A DNA stretch of 64,000 nucleotides from assembly GCA_020284085.1 (NCBI GenBank), contig JACEVL010000162.1, positions 546,001-610,000 on the forward strand, written 5' to 3'. Of this stretch, positions 53,000 through 64,000 are shown one piece after another. Source of the stretch: Aporrectodea caliginosa (taxonomy: Eukaryota > Annelida > Clitellata > Crassiclitellata > Lumbricidae). Positions within the stretch are counted from its first letter, which is position 1; every line of letters begins with the position of its first letter. Made by a program: the position numbers and the translations under genes. The notes below the pieces were generated by a model. It was given only the letters and a program-made list of their open reading frames with translations. It had not been told where the DNA came from and ran no database searches.

Positions 53000-53340
53000 T
53001 GTGGTTGCCTCATTATTGCCGTTCCTTCCACTCAGTAAGTGTTGGAAGCTTGAGTGATCTTCGGTGGCTGGAACAAAGCTTTGGAATTTATACTGCTCAG
53101 ATCTTTGTTTCTGTCAGTTTGTTGATGTCTTTCAGGTCTAAGCTTAAGAATTGCTTGTTTCAATTTGCTTAAACACCCAAACTTATCTTAGCCTCTGCTT
53201 TCTCCGACCTATCTGCACCTCAAACAGATTTCACCAACAAATTACTGTTTTGGCAGCGGTTTAATTTGAAGCAATCTTCGATTGATGTCAAATGCACTAA
53301 GAAAACGGCGCTATAGAAGTAGGATAATTAGATTGCGTCA
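53000..53340 (+). mobile_element. LINE 3' end
   Basis: Encodes SFRSKLKNCLFQFA before a stop, followed by untranslated sequence and 'aaaacggcgctatagaagtag'. Confidence 0.55.
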
Positions 53341-53432
53341 TTAGAAGTTACTAATTACAATTGCAAGTACAATTGTAAAACGCTCATACCGCCTAATTTT
53401 TATGTGCGATAATATATAGGACAACGTTGGTG

Positions 53433-53597
53433 TAGAGATGCGCCTTTTTCGGCCGATAATTTATAGCAAAAGGTTAGAATCACACTACTGGTGTTAATAG
53501 CCACAATTTTTTAACCCGTATTCTAATAATGTTTTGTTTTCCACATGAAGCAGTTATTAACAGCTATAAATTCTCGGCCAGAAAAGGCGCATCTCTA
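53433..53597. mobile_element. 165-bp foldback MITE, hAT-like ends
   Basis: The ends are inverted copies over about 35 bp (TAGAGATGCGCCTTTT..., few mismatches). TAGAGATGCGCC is a hAT-style terminus. No 8-bp flanking duplication was found. Confidence 0.75.
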
Positions 53598-53978
53598 CAT
53601 ATTATTAGCAGCCTGCAGTGAGAGAGGGTTTTGAGAAATTGGACATACCGACAGTCCGAGCGACCGACATATCGATTGACATATCGACCGATAGACCGAC
53701 GACGGAGCGTCAATTCGGTTGACTGGATTTCCTAATTAATAGATCTAATAAGGAATTCCTATTTTAAAGAACATCACCAGGCGCAGCATCTGATAAGCAG
53801 AGGAGCGACAATTGATAGCATCACCGAACGAATGCAGCCAGTGCAGATGCGGTGGAACGCATCCAACATCAGCAGCAACAGCTATTGGCATATCTTACGA
53901 CCAGCAACAGCATCCTCAGAGTCCATATATAAATATACACACACATAAACATGTGTGTATATATATATGTAATTATGG

Positions 53979-53981
<3 letters not shown>

Positions 53982-54009
<28 letters not shown>

Positions 54010-54260
54010 TGTATGTATGCATGCATGCATGCATGCATGCATGTATGTATGTATGTATGTATGTATGTATGTATGTATGTATGTATGTATGTATGTATGT
54101 ATGTATGTATGTATGTATGTATGTATGTATGTATGTATGTATGTATGTATGTATGTATGTGTTTATGTATGTATGTATTGATGTATGTATGTATGTATGT
54201 ATGAATGTATGTATGTATGTATATATGTATGTATATATGTATATATATATGTATGTATAT
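53982..54260. repeat. (ATGT)n microsatellite
   Basis: Nearly perfect atgt units with an (ATGC)n segment at 54018-54042. Confidence 0.95.
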
Positions 54261-54419
54261 CATGTGTATATTTATATGTAGCGATGAGTTGCCCCGCACA
54301 CACATACACACACATACTTGGTGGAGAGAGCAATGCCTATTACCGTATTACGTGTCATCAATCGCACTGGAAATTGGTTTCTCCGTTCGCTGATTGCTTC
54401 GGCGCGACACCTCTTTATT

Positions 54420-54815
54420 CTACCATCCTCATTGCGTTCCTCATTTTTTCCCTCTCCTTGTCCCTCCTTGTCCCTCCCTTCGTCCCGTCTCGCTCGATCC
54501 CTTCTTTCTCCCTCCCGTGCATCCCTCTCCGTCCTTTCTTCCGTTCCTTGCTCTGTCCGTTCCATCTTCTCCCTCGCTCTTATGTTCCCTTCATTGCTCC
54601 TGTTTCATCCATCTCTCCCACCTGCTCTCCCTCCGCAACTCCATCTCTTCCTCTTCCTCTGTTTCTTTCATCCCTCCATATTTGACCCTCTACATCCTTC
54701 TCTTCCTTTCTCCTCTCCCTGCCTCTATCTCTCTCTCCTGCCTCCCTCCCTCCGTTACACCCTCCGTCCGTCCACCCTCCTCTGCCTCCATCCTTCCCTC
54801 CATCCCGTAATAGAG
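54420..54815. repeat. Pyrimidine-rich low-complexity tract
   Basis: Dense tccctc/cttccctcc sequence. Long frames on both strands result from the bias. Confidence 0.85.
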
Positions 54816-55079
54816 CCCGCATCCCTCGGAAGCGTATATAGCGCGTATATCTGGAAACACCTGCAGCAGTATCAAATGGCGCCAGGGCTTGGGCGTTCGT
54901 AAGCATCGGGTTTTCTTCACACGCGCTGCCAATAGACAGAGACGACGGCGACGACGATGAAGCACATCTAGCTATCCATGGTTCATGTCAAGCAGGCGCC
55001 TTCTGGCCATATTTCCTCTGCTCAGTGTTAATAAGACTCTTCGCCGGGTTCAAGTATATCTTGCAAACGCATCGTCGTC

Positions 55080-55620
55080 TATTGAAAAGCGGCTTAACAC
55101 ACTGGAATCGCTTCGTTTCAACGACGCACCTCAAGGAGCTACATAACGCGATCGGATTACTTAAAACACTTTAACGGCGATGTCCATTGGTTTCCCAATC
55201 GCTTTTAGTACTCTCTTTCGTCGTTAAAGTATTAGATATTATGTTTAGAAAAATGCGTTTCATTGAGAGATTTTGCTCTGGACGCTTTTCCGATGTGTGC
55301 CATTTCAACGACAGATATTGGTATTAGTAGATATGTCTATATCCAGCGTTTCAACAACATACTGGGGTTGGGACAGATTCTGCTATGTGTTGTTTTAACA
55401 GGCTACATTGGCCCTAAACGCTTTTTATGTGTACAGCGTTTTGGCGAGAGATTTGAGCATGTGACATGTTCGTACAATAAACCTTTACAAGGAGAGATGT
55501 TGGCATTTTCAAACGTTCTTATACGTTTAGCGTTTCAAGAGATTTTAATCGTTTTCTATACTCAGCGTTTCAACGAGAAGTGTTGGCTACATATACACAT
55601 TATACAGAGAGCCTACTAAA
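55080..55620. other. Degenerate 'agcgtttcaacgag' repeat region
   Basis: The word recurs near 55105, 55345, 55435, 55528 and 55565 at roughly 80-100-bp spacing. It is upstream of the signal-peptide exon. Any regulatory role is a guess. Confidence 0.5.
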
Positions 55621-55937
55621 GAGGCGACTTTGGCCAGACGCTTTAAAACAGTGGACAAATAACACCTACGCTAACGTATACCAGTATTCAGTAACCCATG
55701 CGAGTTCCTTTCATATACAGATCTCGCATCAAAATCTTACAAAGCCATGGAAATTCTGAGAAGCACGCATTCGAGACATCGCGTGAAGGCATGATCGTAT
55801 TCTCAAAGTGTTTCGCTGTGACGAAAGTTTATGACAGGTCTGCGACTTGTTGTTCAGCTGAGCGCACGCGAACTGCAAACGTCGCCTGTCGTCTGCTGAA
55901 CTGGAAAGGCGTTTGATATCAAATTTACCGCTCGACA

Positions 55938-56007
55938 ATGTCGCATCTTACAATGATTTACCTCGATGTATATACCTGGTTGGCGATACTTGCCTTCTCT
56001 GCTGCAG
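55938..56007 (+). CDS. Signal-peptide first exon of an unidentified gene
   Basis: ATG to donor GCAG|GTAATG. It encodes MSHLTMIYLDVYTWLAILAFSAAG, a good signal peptide, leaving one base of a Gly codon (phase 1), the same architecture as the mucin-like gene's signal exon boundary. An in-phase next exon was not recognised before 64000, so the rest may lie beyond the window. Confidence 0.5.
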
Positions 56008-57290
56008 GTAATGTCAATCGTTTATTTGATCTGGTCTGAAGTAATGTGATCTGAAGTAATGTGATCTGAAGTGATGTGATATGAAGTAAAGTGATATGAA
56101 GTAATGTGATCTGAAGTAATGTGATCCGAAGTAATGTGACCTTAAGTTACATGATCTCAAGTAATGTGATATGAACTGTACTGATACATACATAAATTCA
56201 TGAATAATGTAATCTACTTTAATGTAGCCTACAATCATTTATTTTACCTGGTCAGAAGTAATGTTTATGTTATACACTCTCGTTGTATCTTAATTCAATA
56301 TAATCTAACTACATGTAATACTGTTCAAGTAAACAAGCTAGGGAAAATTTAAAAGAAAAAACACAAAAAATAGGTTAGTAGAATGAAAATGTCGCAGAAT
56401 GTGCAAAAGCAGGACACAGAGCAGGATAGCCCAGAGCAATTCCAGTGGAAAAAGAACAAGAAATCACATTTGTGGGATCCAATCAGCTCACATGAAGGAC
56501 AATTTTAAAGAAGAAGGTCATATGTAGGTTTGGCGGCAATTTAGATTCGTTTACTGAAATGGCAAGGAATAAAAAATGATCTTCAACGATAAATACTGTC
56601 GCTTTCAAGTAGCTTTTCATTACCGAATGTCTAGATTCTAGAATTACTAAGAAAGGTTAGAAATACCACTCAAGACTCCAGTCTACTGTGGTATGAAATT
56701 CCACTTCCTCAACACCTGAATCCGCCAAATGGCAGCTTGGTACTTAGTAGAATCTGAGACTCATAAAATCAAAGCTCACACTTTCCAGATCTAACAGGTT
56801 TCCATTTCCCAAGGATATAGCTGCCCAGTGTGTATACTAAACAGACACCCACCCACCAACCTTCGCACACGTGCGCACACACAACCCCTACACACCCCAC
56901 ACACCCCTACACACACGCATGTATATGTATATGAATACATGTGTATAATGTACGTGGAACTGGATATGTACCCGCAACTCCTTGGTTTGGTGGTCTGAAT
57001 GTAAACAAACCTTCACAACCTTTAAGGTCAATTCAGTTAAAACGACTCATGCGATTAATTTAGCTATAGGCTGAAGTCGTGTAACGAATGTGCATAATTT
57101 TATACAAGTTCCCGAACATTTTAGGTCCTTAGGCAATTGCCACTTCTTGTATAGATACGTCACTTCTATTATATATGGATCAATCCTGCTGTGACCTCCT
57201 CTGATACATACGCCTACTCTCCTACAGAGAACAGACACTTCGGAAACAACGCGACTATAACTCGTTGAACTATAACCTGGAGAGATAGCG
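56008..57290. other. Intron-like stretch
   Basis: Begins with a short array of 'agtaatgtgatctga' (56040-56170). No exon was recognised. Confidence 0.4.
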
Positions 57291-57295
57291 ATGGA

Positions 57296-57350
57296 CGTGA
57301 AGTGTTAGCGACCTCATTTTCTCAGCTTCGGCAGATGAGAGCGTGTGTTT

Positions 57351-57423
<73 letters not shown>

Positions 57424-57735
57424 CTTCTGATCATACAGGAGCAGTTTGCGGTCGATGTACTCATTTTCAATCGACTTTGGGGCACAGATGGACCAGATGT
57501 TGTGTCTCGATATTAAATTAATTTCTGCTCTGTGTGTGTGTGTTTGTGTGTGTGTGTGTGAGAGAGAGAGACAGACAGACAGAGACAGAGAGAGAGAGAG
57601 AGAGAGGGGAGAGAGAGACAGACAGCCAGATACAGACAGACAGACAGAGACAGAGGCAGACAGATAGACAGACAGACAGACAGAGACAAGCAGAGAGACA
57701 GACAAGACAGACACAGTGAGAGACAGACATAGAAA
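57296..57735. repeat. (CT)n and GT/GACA microsatellites next to a dispersed word
   Basis: Word 'gtgaagtgttagcgacctcattttctcagc' at 57296, (CT)n at 57356-57421, and GT then GAGA/GACA units at 57531-57735. An inverted form of the same word appears at about 57768-57800. Confidence 0.85.
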
Positions 57736-57838
57736 GAGAGAACTGAGCAGTGGGCACTAGCAATGATGTGCCGAGGCTAAGAAAATAAAGACGTTAACAC
57801 TCAATACCCAATGGATGTCTCTCGGGCTTAGCTGAAGT

Positions 57839-57985
57839 CAGTGGCGTCTAACCCCCCCACCTGGAATGGGAGAAAAAACCCCAACTCTGACAGACATATA
57901 TATTAGAGACTCAGAAGTCACTCCATTTCTGGGAACCGCGGGAGATATATCGTTCTTCCAACACCCCCATTGGTAGACGCCACTG
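57839..57985. mobile_element. 147-bp hAT-type MITE
   Basis: Ends CAGTGGCGTCTA and TAGACGCCACTG. Flanks gctgaagt (57831) and gttgaagt (57986) match at 7 of 8 positions. Confidence 0.88.
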
Positions 57986-58679
57986 GTTGAAGTGACTGCT
58001 CTATACCTCCATCTCTGTATGTTTCTCCATCTGTCTCTGTATCTGTATCTGTCTGTAGGCGCTTTAGAAGTCATTAGATTAGATTACTGTCTGTCTGGTT
58101 GTCTATCTGTCTGATTGTCTCTGTCTCTGTCTCTCGATTGTCCATCCATTTCTGTCCCTCCCTGTCTTTCTGTCTCTCTGTATACCTTACGCTTGTCAGA
58201 CCCGATGGCATTGTTTTGTCGGTACATCCGGGCATGTATACGCAACCAGACGATTCATTTTGGCGCCTGTTTCCGCAGGTTCTCCGCTGAGACTAATAGT
58301 TGTTAATCGCTCAGGCCGCAAAGATCAATTAACGATGGAGAAAACAGATTGACAGAAACAGCGAGGGTTTAAATAGACCGAAGCTAATCGAGGCCTTTAT
58401 TAGTTGGCAGGCCTTGTCTTAAGGTCTAGACTTTCAGGCCTTTTCATTTCGGTCTTTGACTTCAGGTCGTTCTTTGGCTGGTGTTGTAAAAGCCCTCTCG
58501 AGTCAGGTCGTGTGGACTTTTCGTTGTGAGGAAGGGTTGGGTGAGGAGGAAGATAAGTAGTAAAGAGGCAGATATAGGTAGACAGTAAGGAAAGGAGACG
58601 AAAGCGGCAGTAAGGGAGGGACGGGTGTAAGTAGGGAAATCAGCGAAGGAGGAGGCAGTGAGAGAGGGAGAGACTATAG

Positions 58680-58895
<216 letters not shown>

Positions 58896-58959
58896 CAAAC
58901 AAACAGACAGACAACAGACAGAGACAGAGAGAGGAGGGGACAAAACAACGGCTGGCAGA

Positions 58960-59630
58960 ACTGATAAAACGACAAAGGAACTAAATTACACGTTAAAAGC
59001 GCGTACAGGAAGGAAAGCAGGATGTGAGGTACAGATGGATGAATAGAGAAGGTGGCAGAGAGGTGGAGAAACGGAAGAAAATGGGTGATGGATGGAGAGA
59101 ATAAAGGTAATAAGTGCAGCCCAGTGGGAAATTTACAGAAAACAGAGCCCATTAGTAAATTCGGCGGAAAGACCGATTAAGTTAATTACGGTCATTAAGG
59201 AAAATCTAAATATACAGTCAAATATATGGTTTGGGGAAATTTTCTGATTGCGGTATAAGATAAGGTAAAGTATCAGTTCTTGGCGCCAGAGATTTAGCGG
59301 CGATGGGTACGAATATATGATTTATATTGCCTCGGTCATTTACCATGTCCAGTACTCTTCTCGATGATATATTCCAAATCTCTATGATGTCCACATTTAT
59401 CTTGTTTATCCAGCACAACCTTTGTCTTTGAGATGAGGTAAAGTATTGAGTATGCTCGGTATGATAAATAAGTCAAGGTGTGTTATAACACCAATTGATA
59501 AAAGCGATAAAGGTAAGTTTGGGTATGGTATTAGGATCTCTTTCAATCTCTTAGAGACCAGATAATATGGGCTCTGTTAAGGTCCCGTTTCGCTAACGCA
59601 ATTCCTATGTACGCTCTAATCCCTCACTTT
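58960..59630. other. Unassigned sequence
   Basis: No coding or element signal was recognised. Confidence 0.4.
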
Positions 59631-59639
59631 CGCTAATAC

Positions 59640-60080
59640 TGTCCTGGGTCATGCTCATGCTTTGCCTATACGGTATACCCCGAATAAAACCAGTACTGAT
59701 TTCCCTCTGGCATTACATGGGATTCGCATGGTGCCTGTACGGGTCCGATATGAGAATATGGGTCCAATTTATCTCCTTGAGCTCCTCTGCTGTTTGATTG
59801 TAGGTGTCCCAGGGCGTCGCCTCGTATATGCTCCGCAGAAAAAGGAATTCTCCTGGTTCCGTTTGCTCGTACCGCAACTATGCGGAATCGAGCTTTTTCT
59901 GTGGTAGGCCCAGCTATCTGGAATGGTCTTCCTTTAGAGCTGCTTCTAAACCCTGGCACTCTGCCTGAAACTTTCATCACTAAACTTAAAACTGTTCTTT
60001 TTGGGCGCGTTAGAGTCGGGAGTGCCTCTGAGTAGCTTCCTTGAAGGGGCGCTATATAAATTCCCGAATGTATGAATGAA
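59640..60080 (+). mobile_element. L2-like LINE 3' end
   Basis: Near 59866-60034 one frame reads RTATMRNRAFSVVGPAIWNG, then FITKLKTVLFGRVRVG and stop, a textbook L2/CR1 ORF2 C-terminus. The tail 'cttgaaggggcgctatataaattcccgaatg' follows the stop. Confidence 0.85.
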
Positions 60081-60089
60081 TATGGGCTC

Positions 60090-61200
60090 CATGTGGGCAT
60101 TCTGGTATAGAAGGATTGGCCAGTCTTTCTCCAACCCGAGGCTCTGGAATTCGCTGGCTGTTGCCGTTCGCTATTGGCTGGTTCCATAATTTCGTTTCGG
60201 TTTGTACTGAAATCTCATCTGTTTCGTATTGCTTATCATCCTCTATACATCACATCTTTCGGTCTCTGCTGCCTCATAACTGGATGGTTCTGGAATGTAA
60301 ATGCCAGTTTACTTCGAAACGTTCATTTATTTATGCCATGTGCATTACGAAGGAATTTTCCGGATTACTTTAGTAGAGATTTGTGAAAGCAACCGCGGAG
60401 TCTCCTTGTTTGAATAACATCCGACTCCGGAATGTGCATACATCAATATGCTTCCGCTTTCGTAAGGCGATCCGTATTGGGAATGTGCATTATTTGCTGC
60501 AGACATCGCTCTTGAAAGGTATCCGGCTTCACCTCCAAGTCCTGGATATGGACGTCCTAAGTCTACTCTCCATACAGGGGAACTGGAATATTCTTGTCGT
60601 GGGGTCGGGTTATATAGGTCGGGGCTTATATTAAGTTACAACGAAAAACATTAATAAATCTTTATTAGTTTATAAGCCGTGGATTAGTCGACTTCCGATA
60701 TCCTATGAATTATTTATGTAGCGCATATACAGCTCATTCCTTACAAATAAACACAGACGGAAGCAGGGAAATGGTCGAATAGAACTGCAGTGTGATCACA
60801 GATGCGGACGTCTGTTTGTGTTGAAATGGAAAACCATTCCGAAAGCGTGTCGGAGAAATTGTTTTCAGTCCAAATCTTGCCTGCGTTGGAAGGTCTTTGT
60901 GTTCGTAAGAATAGCCCACTGGTACCCGTTAACAATGGCCACGGGCACGCCCTAGCATCTACTCATAAACCGCATCACGAACGTCATCATTGTCATCACC
61001 AGCAGCAGCATTTGAATGAGGTAATTGCAAGGGCATCATTCTGTTTAGTTTGAAAGCCCCGAGCAATTGTTACATGTTTCTCTCAGTTTACATATTCACC
61101 TGATTGTTTGTATACAACCTCGGCTATTAACAGCTCCGTTACGGTCGTGACTGTGTATACACTATACAGGTTCGAGAAACTCATGGTATAATCAGCAGAT
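60090..61200. other. Unassigned sequence
   Basis: Two short copies of 'cattccgga...gcatacat'-like words only. No exon was recognised. Confidence 0.4.
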
Positions 61201-61493
61201 TCATACATACATACATACTTACATACATACATACATACATATATTCATGCATACATACATACATACATCCATACATACATACATACATACATACATCCAT
61301 ACATACATGCATACATACATACATACATACATACATACATCCATACATACATACATACATACATACATACATCCATACATACATACATACATACATACAT
61401 ACATACATACATACATCCATACATACATACATACATACATACATACATACATCCATACATACATACATACATCCATACATACATACATACATA
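61201..61493. repeat. (CATA)n array adjoining the LINE 3' end
   Basis: catacata units with periodic catc variants. It merges with the (CATAAC)n tail of the LINE. Confidence 0.95.
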
Positions 61494-63640
61494 ACCATAA
61501 CCATAACCATAACCAAAAATTTTATTCCTTCAAGTAGGCAACATCACAACATCACAAATATAATTATTATAGAAACGCCAACAAAAAGCAAAGGGAGAGA
61601 AACCCTTAAGGGACCAGGGTCCCGCTAACAGGGTTACCCATGTACATGGGAAACGTGGCAGCAGGTTATGCATGTGGGTACCAAAAATTTTACATCTTAA
61701 CTAGTTAACTAAATATCAAAAATTACACACAGTGAGTGTCTGCAACGAGCACAGTATGTACGAATTTGAGCATGTACGGCAGGTAATAGCAGGGGAAGCA
61801 TGGTGGGAGTCAGGGATCCACAGACAGTAAGTGATGATGGAGTTTCTTTTTAAATACTGAAATGCTAGGAGAGGCACGAATGGCAACAGGGAGATTATTC
61901 CATGTCCTAGGGCCAGCACTTTTGATGGAGAATTTTCGTGTATTAGTTCTAGTGGCAATTCCTCTATAATTGGAAGAAGACCGAACATTGTAAGGATTAG
62001 ATTGGGATGTCAAGCTAAAGAAGTCAGTAAAAGCTCCAGGCAAAAGATTATGCATATATTTAAACATAAACTCTGAGGTCTGTTTGATTCTAATCTGTTC
62101 TATATTACAAATTTTCAATTTCTGTAACCCGGCCTGTGAAGACAGGGAGTTCAAGTTACCCAAGATAATTCTGGCTGCTCTTTTTTGTAATGAAGTTAAC
62201 CTAACCAGTCGAGAAGGGTAATTAGAGGCCCACACTACATTGCAATAAGAGAGATAAGGGTGGACTAAGGAGTAATATAGGCTAAGTCTAATTCTAGTCG
62301 GTAGAAGGTGGGCAGTACGGGCCAAGATACCTACACTTTTCGCCACTTTCTTAGAAATATTTTCTATATGTACTTTCCAAGTTAAAAACTGATCTACATA
62401 TACTCCCAGGAATTTGACCGAAGTTACTTGGGGTAAAGGTTTATTATCCATAAATACTGTTCCTTTAACTTCAGGAATAGGCTTTCGATGTGAACAAAAT
62501 AATACGTAATTAGTTTTATTGAGGTTCAAAGATAACTTGTTCACTCGAAACCAATCGACCACATGCTTAAGTTCCTGATTCATTGTTTGAAAAAGTATGT
62601 CGTACGATTTGTGAGAAGCAAAGATGTTTGTATCATCGGCAAAGAGTACAAAGCGCAATATTGGGGAAGCATTGGGGAGGTCGTTTATAAAGAGTAAGAA
62701 AAGAAGTGGTCCAAGAATAGACCCTTGTGGCACCCCAAATTTGATTAGTTTCAATTCCGATAAAGAGCCATTACATAAAACCTGTTGCATTCTATTGTCT
62801 AGGTAATTTCTGAACCAGTCCAAAGCAATTCCACGCACACCAATATTTTGTAATTTGCTGGTGAGTATGTCGTGATTGACCGTATCAAAAGCTTTTGCAA
62901 TATCAATAAATATACCTAATGCAAATTCCCCCCGGTCAATAACAGATGATATATTATCCTGAATATTTAAGAGCGACATTGAGGTTGAATGACCCGGCTG
63001 GAAACCATGTTGTGAAGTATGTAGAATGTTCATTTTATTAATGTAGTCAAATAGTCGAGAATACATAACCTTTTCAAGAAATTTTGAGAAAAACGGTAAA
63101 ATGGAAATTGGTCTATAATTGGTTAGTTCCTCCTCTTGACCCTGTTTATATATTGGTATAACTTTGGCTATTTTTAGAGCAGAGGGGACTATACCTGAAG
63201 ACAAAGAGCAGTTTATGATATCAGACAAGGGAGCAGCAATAAGGTCGAACACTGGACTCACAACAGTTGGATCAATCTCATCGAATCCCGCACTATGTGA
63301 AATTTTTATAGTATGATTTATAGATATTAACTCAGCAGGAGAGGTAGGATAAATGGCAAAGGAGGTTGGTAGGGGTGGGTCTAAATATGTTTGAATAGTG
63401 TTATTTGAAGCTGGTATCTTCTCGACAAGATCTTGAGCAACATTAGCAAAATAGTTGTTGAATTTCTCTGACATAACATCAGCATCAGTTATAGAATTGC
63501 CATTTATGCATAACTTGCTAATAATTCTATTCTTATCCTTGGTATTAATTATAGTTCTTATAACCTGCCAAGTTTTTTTAAGATCATGACTATATTTTAG
63601 AAATTCAGACTCATAGTAGTTTCTTTCAGCTCTTATGCGG
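61494..63640 (-). mobile_element. 5'-truncated LINE with long reverse-transcriptase ORF
   Basis: The 3' end (61494) finishes in hexamer repeats (TTATGG)n instead of poly(A) and runs into a CATA array. The 5' end stops abruptly at another CATA array at 63641. The missing 5' part would hold the endonuclease. A second copy of this family's 3' end is at about 31937-32105. Confidence 0.9.
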
Positions 63641-63642
63641 AT
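61810..63642 (-). CDS. LINE ORF2 reverse transcriptase (jockey/CR1/L2 group), N-terminally truncated
   Basis: About 610 codons open to a stop at 61810. Motifs in order: NYRPISILPFFSKFLEKV, GIFIDIAKAFDTVNHDIL (motif A), GVPQGSILGPLLFLLFINDL (motif B), FVLFADDTNIF (motif C, catalytic FADD), KFLGVYVDQFLTW, then thumb and C-terminus (PYLSYCNVVWASNYPSR; AGPRTWNNLPVAIR; FKKKLHHHL). There are no internal stops and the catalytic Asp residues are intact, so it is young. The apparent Tyr-Val-Cys-Met extension at the N-terminus is microsatellite, and the LINE part starts near 63642. It copies LINE RNA at the target site. It cannot act alone without the lost endonuclease. Confidence 0.93.
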   Translation of the reverse strand: MRIRAERNYYESEFLKYSHDLKKTWQVIRTIINTKDKNRIISKLCINGNSITDADVMSEKFNNYFANVAQDLVEKIPASNNTIQTYLDPPLPTSFAIYPTSPAELISINHTIKISHSAGFDEIDPTVVSPVFDLIAAPLSDIINCSLSSGIVPSALKIAKVIPIYKQGQEEELTNYRPISILPFFSKFLEKVMYSRLFDYINKMNILHTSQHGFQPGHSTSMSLLNIQDNISSVIDRGEFALGIFIDIAKAFDTVNHDILTSKLQNIGVRGIALDWFRNYLDNRMQQVLCNGSLSELKLIKFGVPQGSILGPLLFLLFINDLPNASPILRFVLFADDTNIFASHKSYDILFQTMNQELKHVVDWFRVNKLSLNLNKTNYVLFCSHRKPIPEVKGTVFMDNKPLPQVTSVKFLGVYVDQFLTWKVHIENISKKVAKSVGILARTAHLLPTRIRLSLYYSLVHPYLSYCNVVWASNYPSRLVRLTSLQKRAARIILGNLNSLSSQAGLQKLKICNIEQIRIKQTSEFMFKYMHNLLPGAFTDFFSLTSQSNPYNVRSSSNYRGIATRTNTRKFSIKSAGPRTWNNLPVAIRASPSISVFKKKLHHHLLSVDP

Positions 63643-63930
63643 CATACATACATACATACATACATCCATACATACATACATACATACATACATACATACA
63701 TACATACATACATACATACATACATACATACATACATACATACATACATACATACATACATACATACATACATACATACATACATACATACATACATACA
63801 TACATACATACATACATACATACATACATACATACATACATACATACATACATACATACATACATACATACATACATCCATACATCCATACATACATACA
63901 TATATACATACATACATACATACATACATG
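63641..63930. repeat. (CATA)n array at the LINE 5' truncation point
   Basis: About 290 bases of catacata. The LINE coding frame runs straight into it. Confidence 0.96.
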
Positions 63931-64000
63931 CGCACACTGTAGACTCTACAATATACAGAATATTACACTGTATTGTATCAATTGATGTGGAGCCTTTAGC

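Noticed and set aside
54272..54965. Several overlapping frames of 90-194 codons
   Set aside because: Strand-biased pyrimidine tract; no domains.

Overview
This is a gene-poor, repeat-dense animal nuclear DNA window. Spliced exons with GT/AG junctions, AATAAA signals, LINE reverse transcriptases, tRNA-headed SINEs, short inverted-repeat DNA transposons and many microsatellites rule out a prokaryote. A receptor-for-egg-jelly (REJ) type exon set, an IAP-type RING, L2/CR1-like LINE ends with the 'gcgctatataaat' tail and frequent 'taggccta' words fit a marine invertebrate, perhaps a deuterostome. The species cannot be named from sequence alone.

Layout. 0.1-2.4 kb: an inverted-repeat element carrying a minus-strand IAP-like RING C-terminus with its own poly(A) signal. 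2.7-5.45 kb: the 3' end of a plus-strand REJ-domain gene, three phase-compatible exons ending in a stop and an AATAAA. 6.4-11.6 kb: a two-exon minus-strand gene for a small secreted six-cysteine protein; its intron holds LINE pieces, a (CAT)n tract, a SINE and a TA-flanked inverted-repeat transposon. 12-38 kb: no recognised host gene, but LINE fragments, a tandem pair of a 0.75-0.85 kb repeat, a hAT-type element with an 8-bp duplication, a decayed piggyBac relative, and a TTAA-flanked piggyBac-type MITE filled by a 20-bp minisatellite. 38.4-47.1 kb: the main gene, five coding exons for a type I membrane mucin-like protein: signal peptide, about 1,000 residues of Thr/Ser/Pro repeats, a juxtamembrane alpha/beta module, one EGF-like domain, a transmembrane helix, a cysteine cluster and a cytoplasmic tail with three related motifs. 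47.2-55.9 kb: no recognised gene; LINE ends and small hAT-like MITEs. 55.9 kb: a signal-peptide exon opening another plus-strand gene whose remaining exons were not found. 56-64 kb: microsatellites, LINE ends, and a long 5'-truncated LINE reverse transcriptase on the minus strand.

The recognisable host genes are mostly extracellular or membrane proteins (REJ protein, secreted Cys-rich protein, membrane mucin, one unknown signal-peptide protein). This suggests surface or extracellular-matrix biology, but nothing shows that they are co-regulated. The least familiar items are the membrane mucin with its repeated cytoplasmic motif and the small secreted Cys-rich gene. All gene models come from reading ORFs, splice signals and phases by eye.
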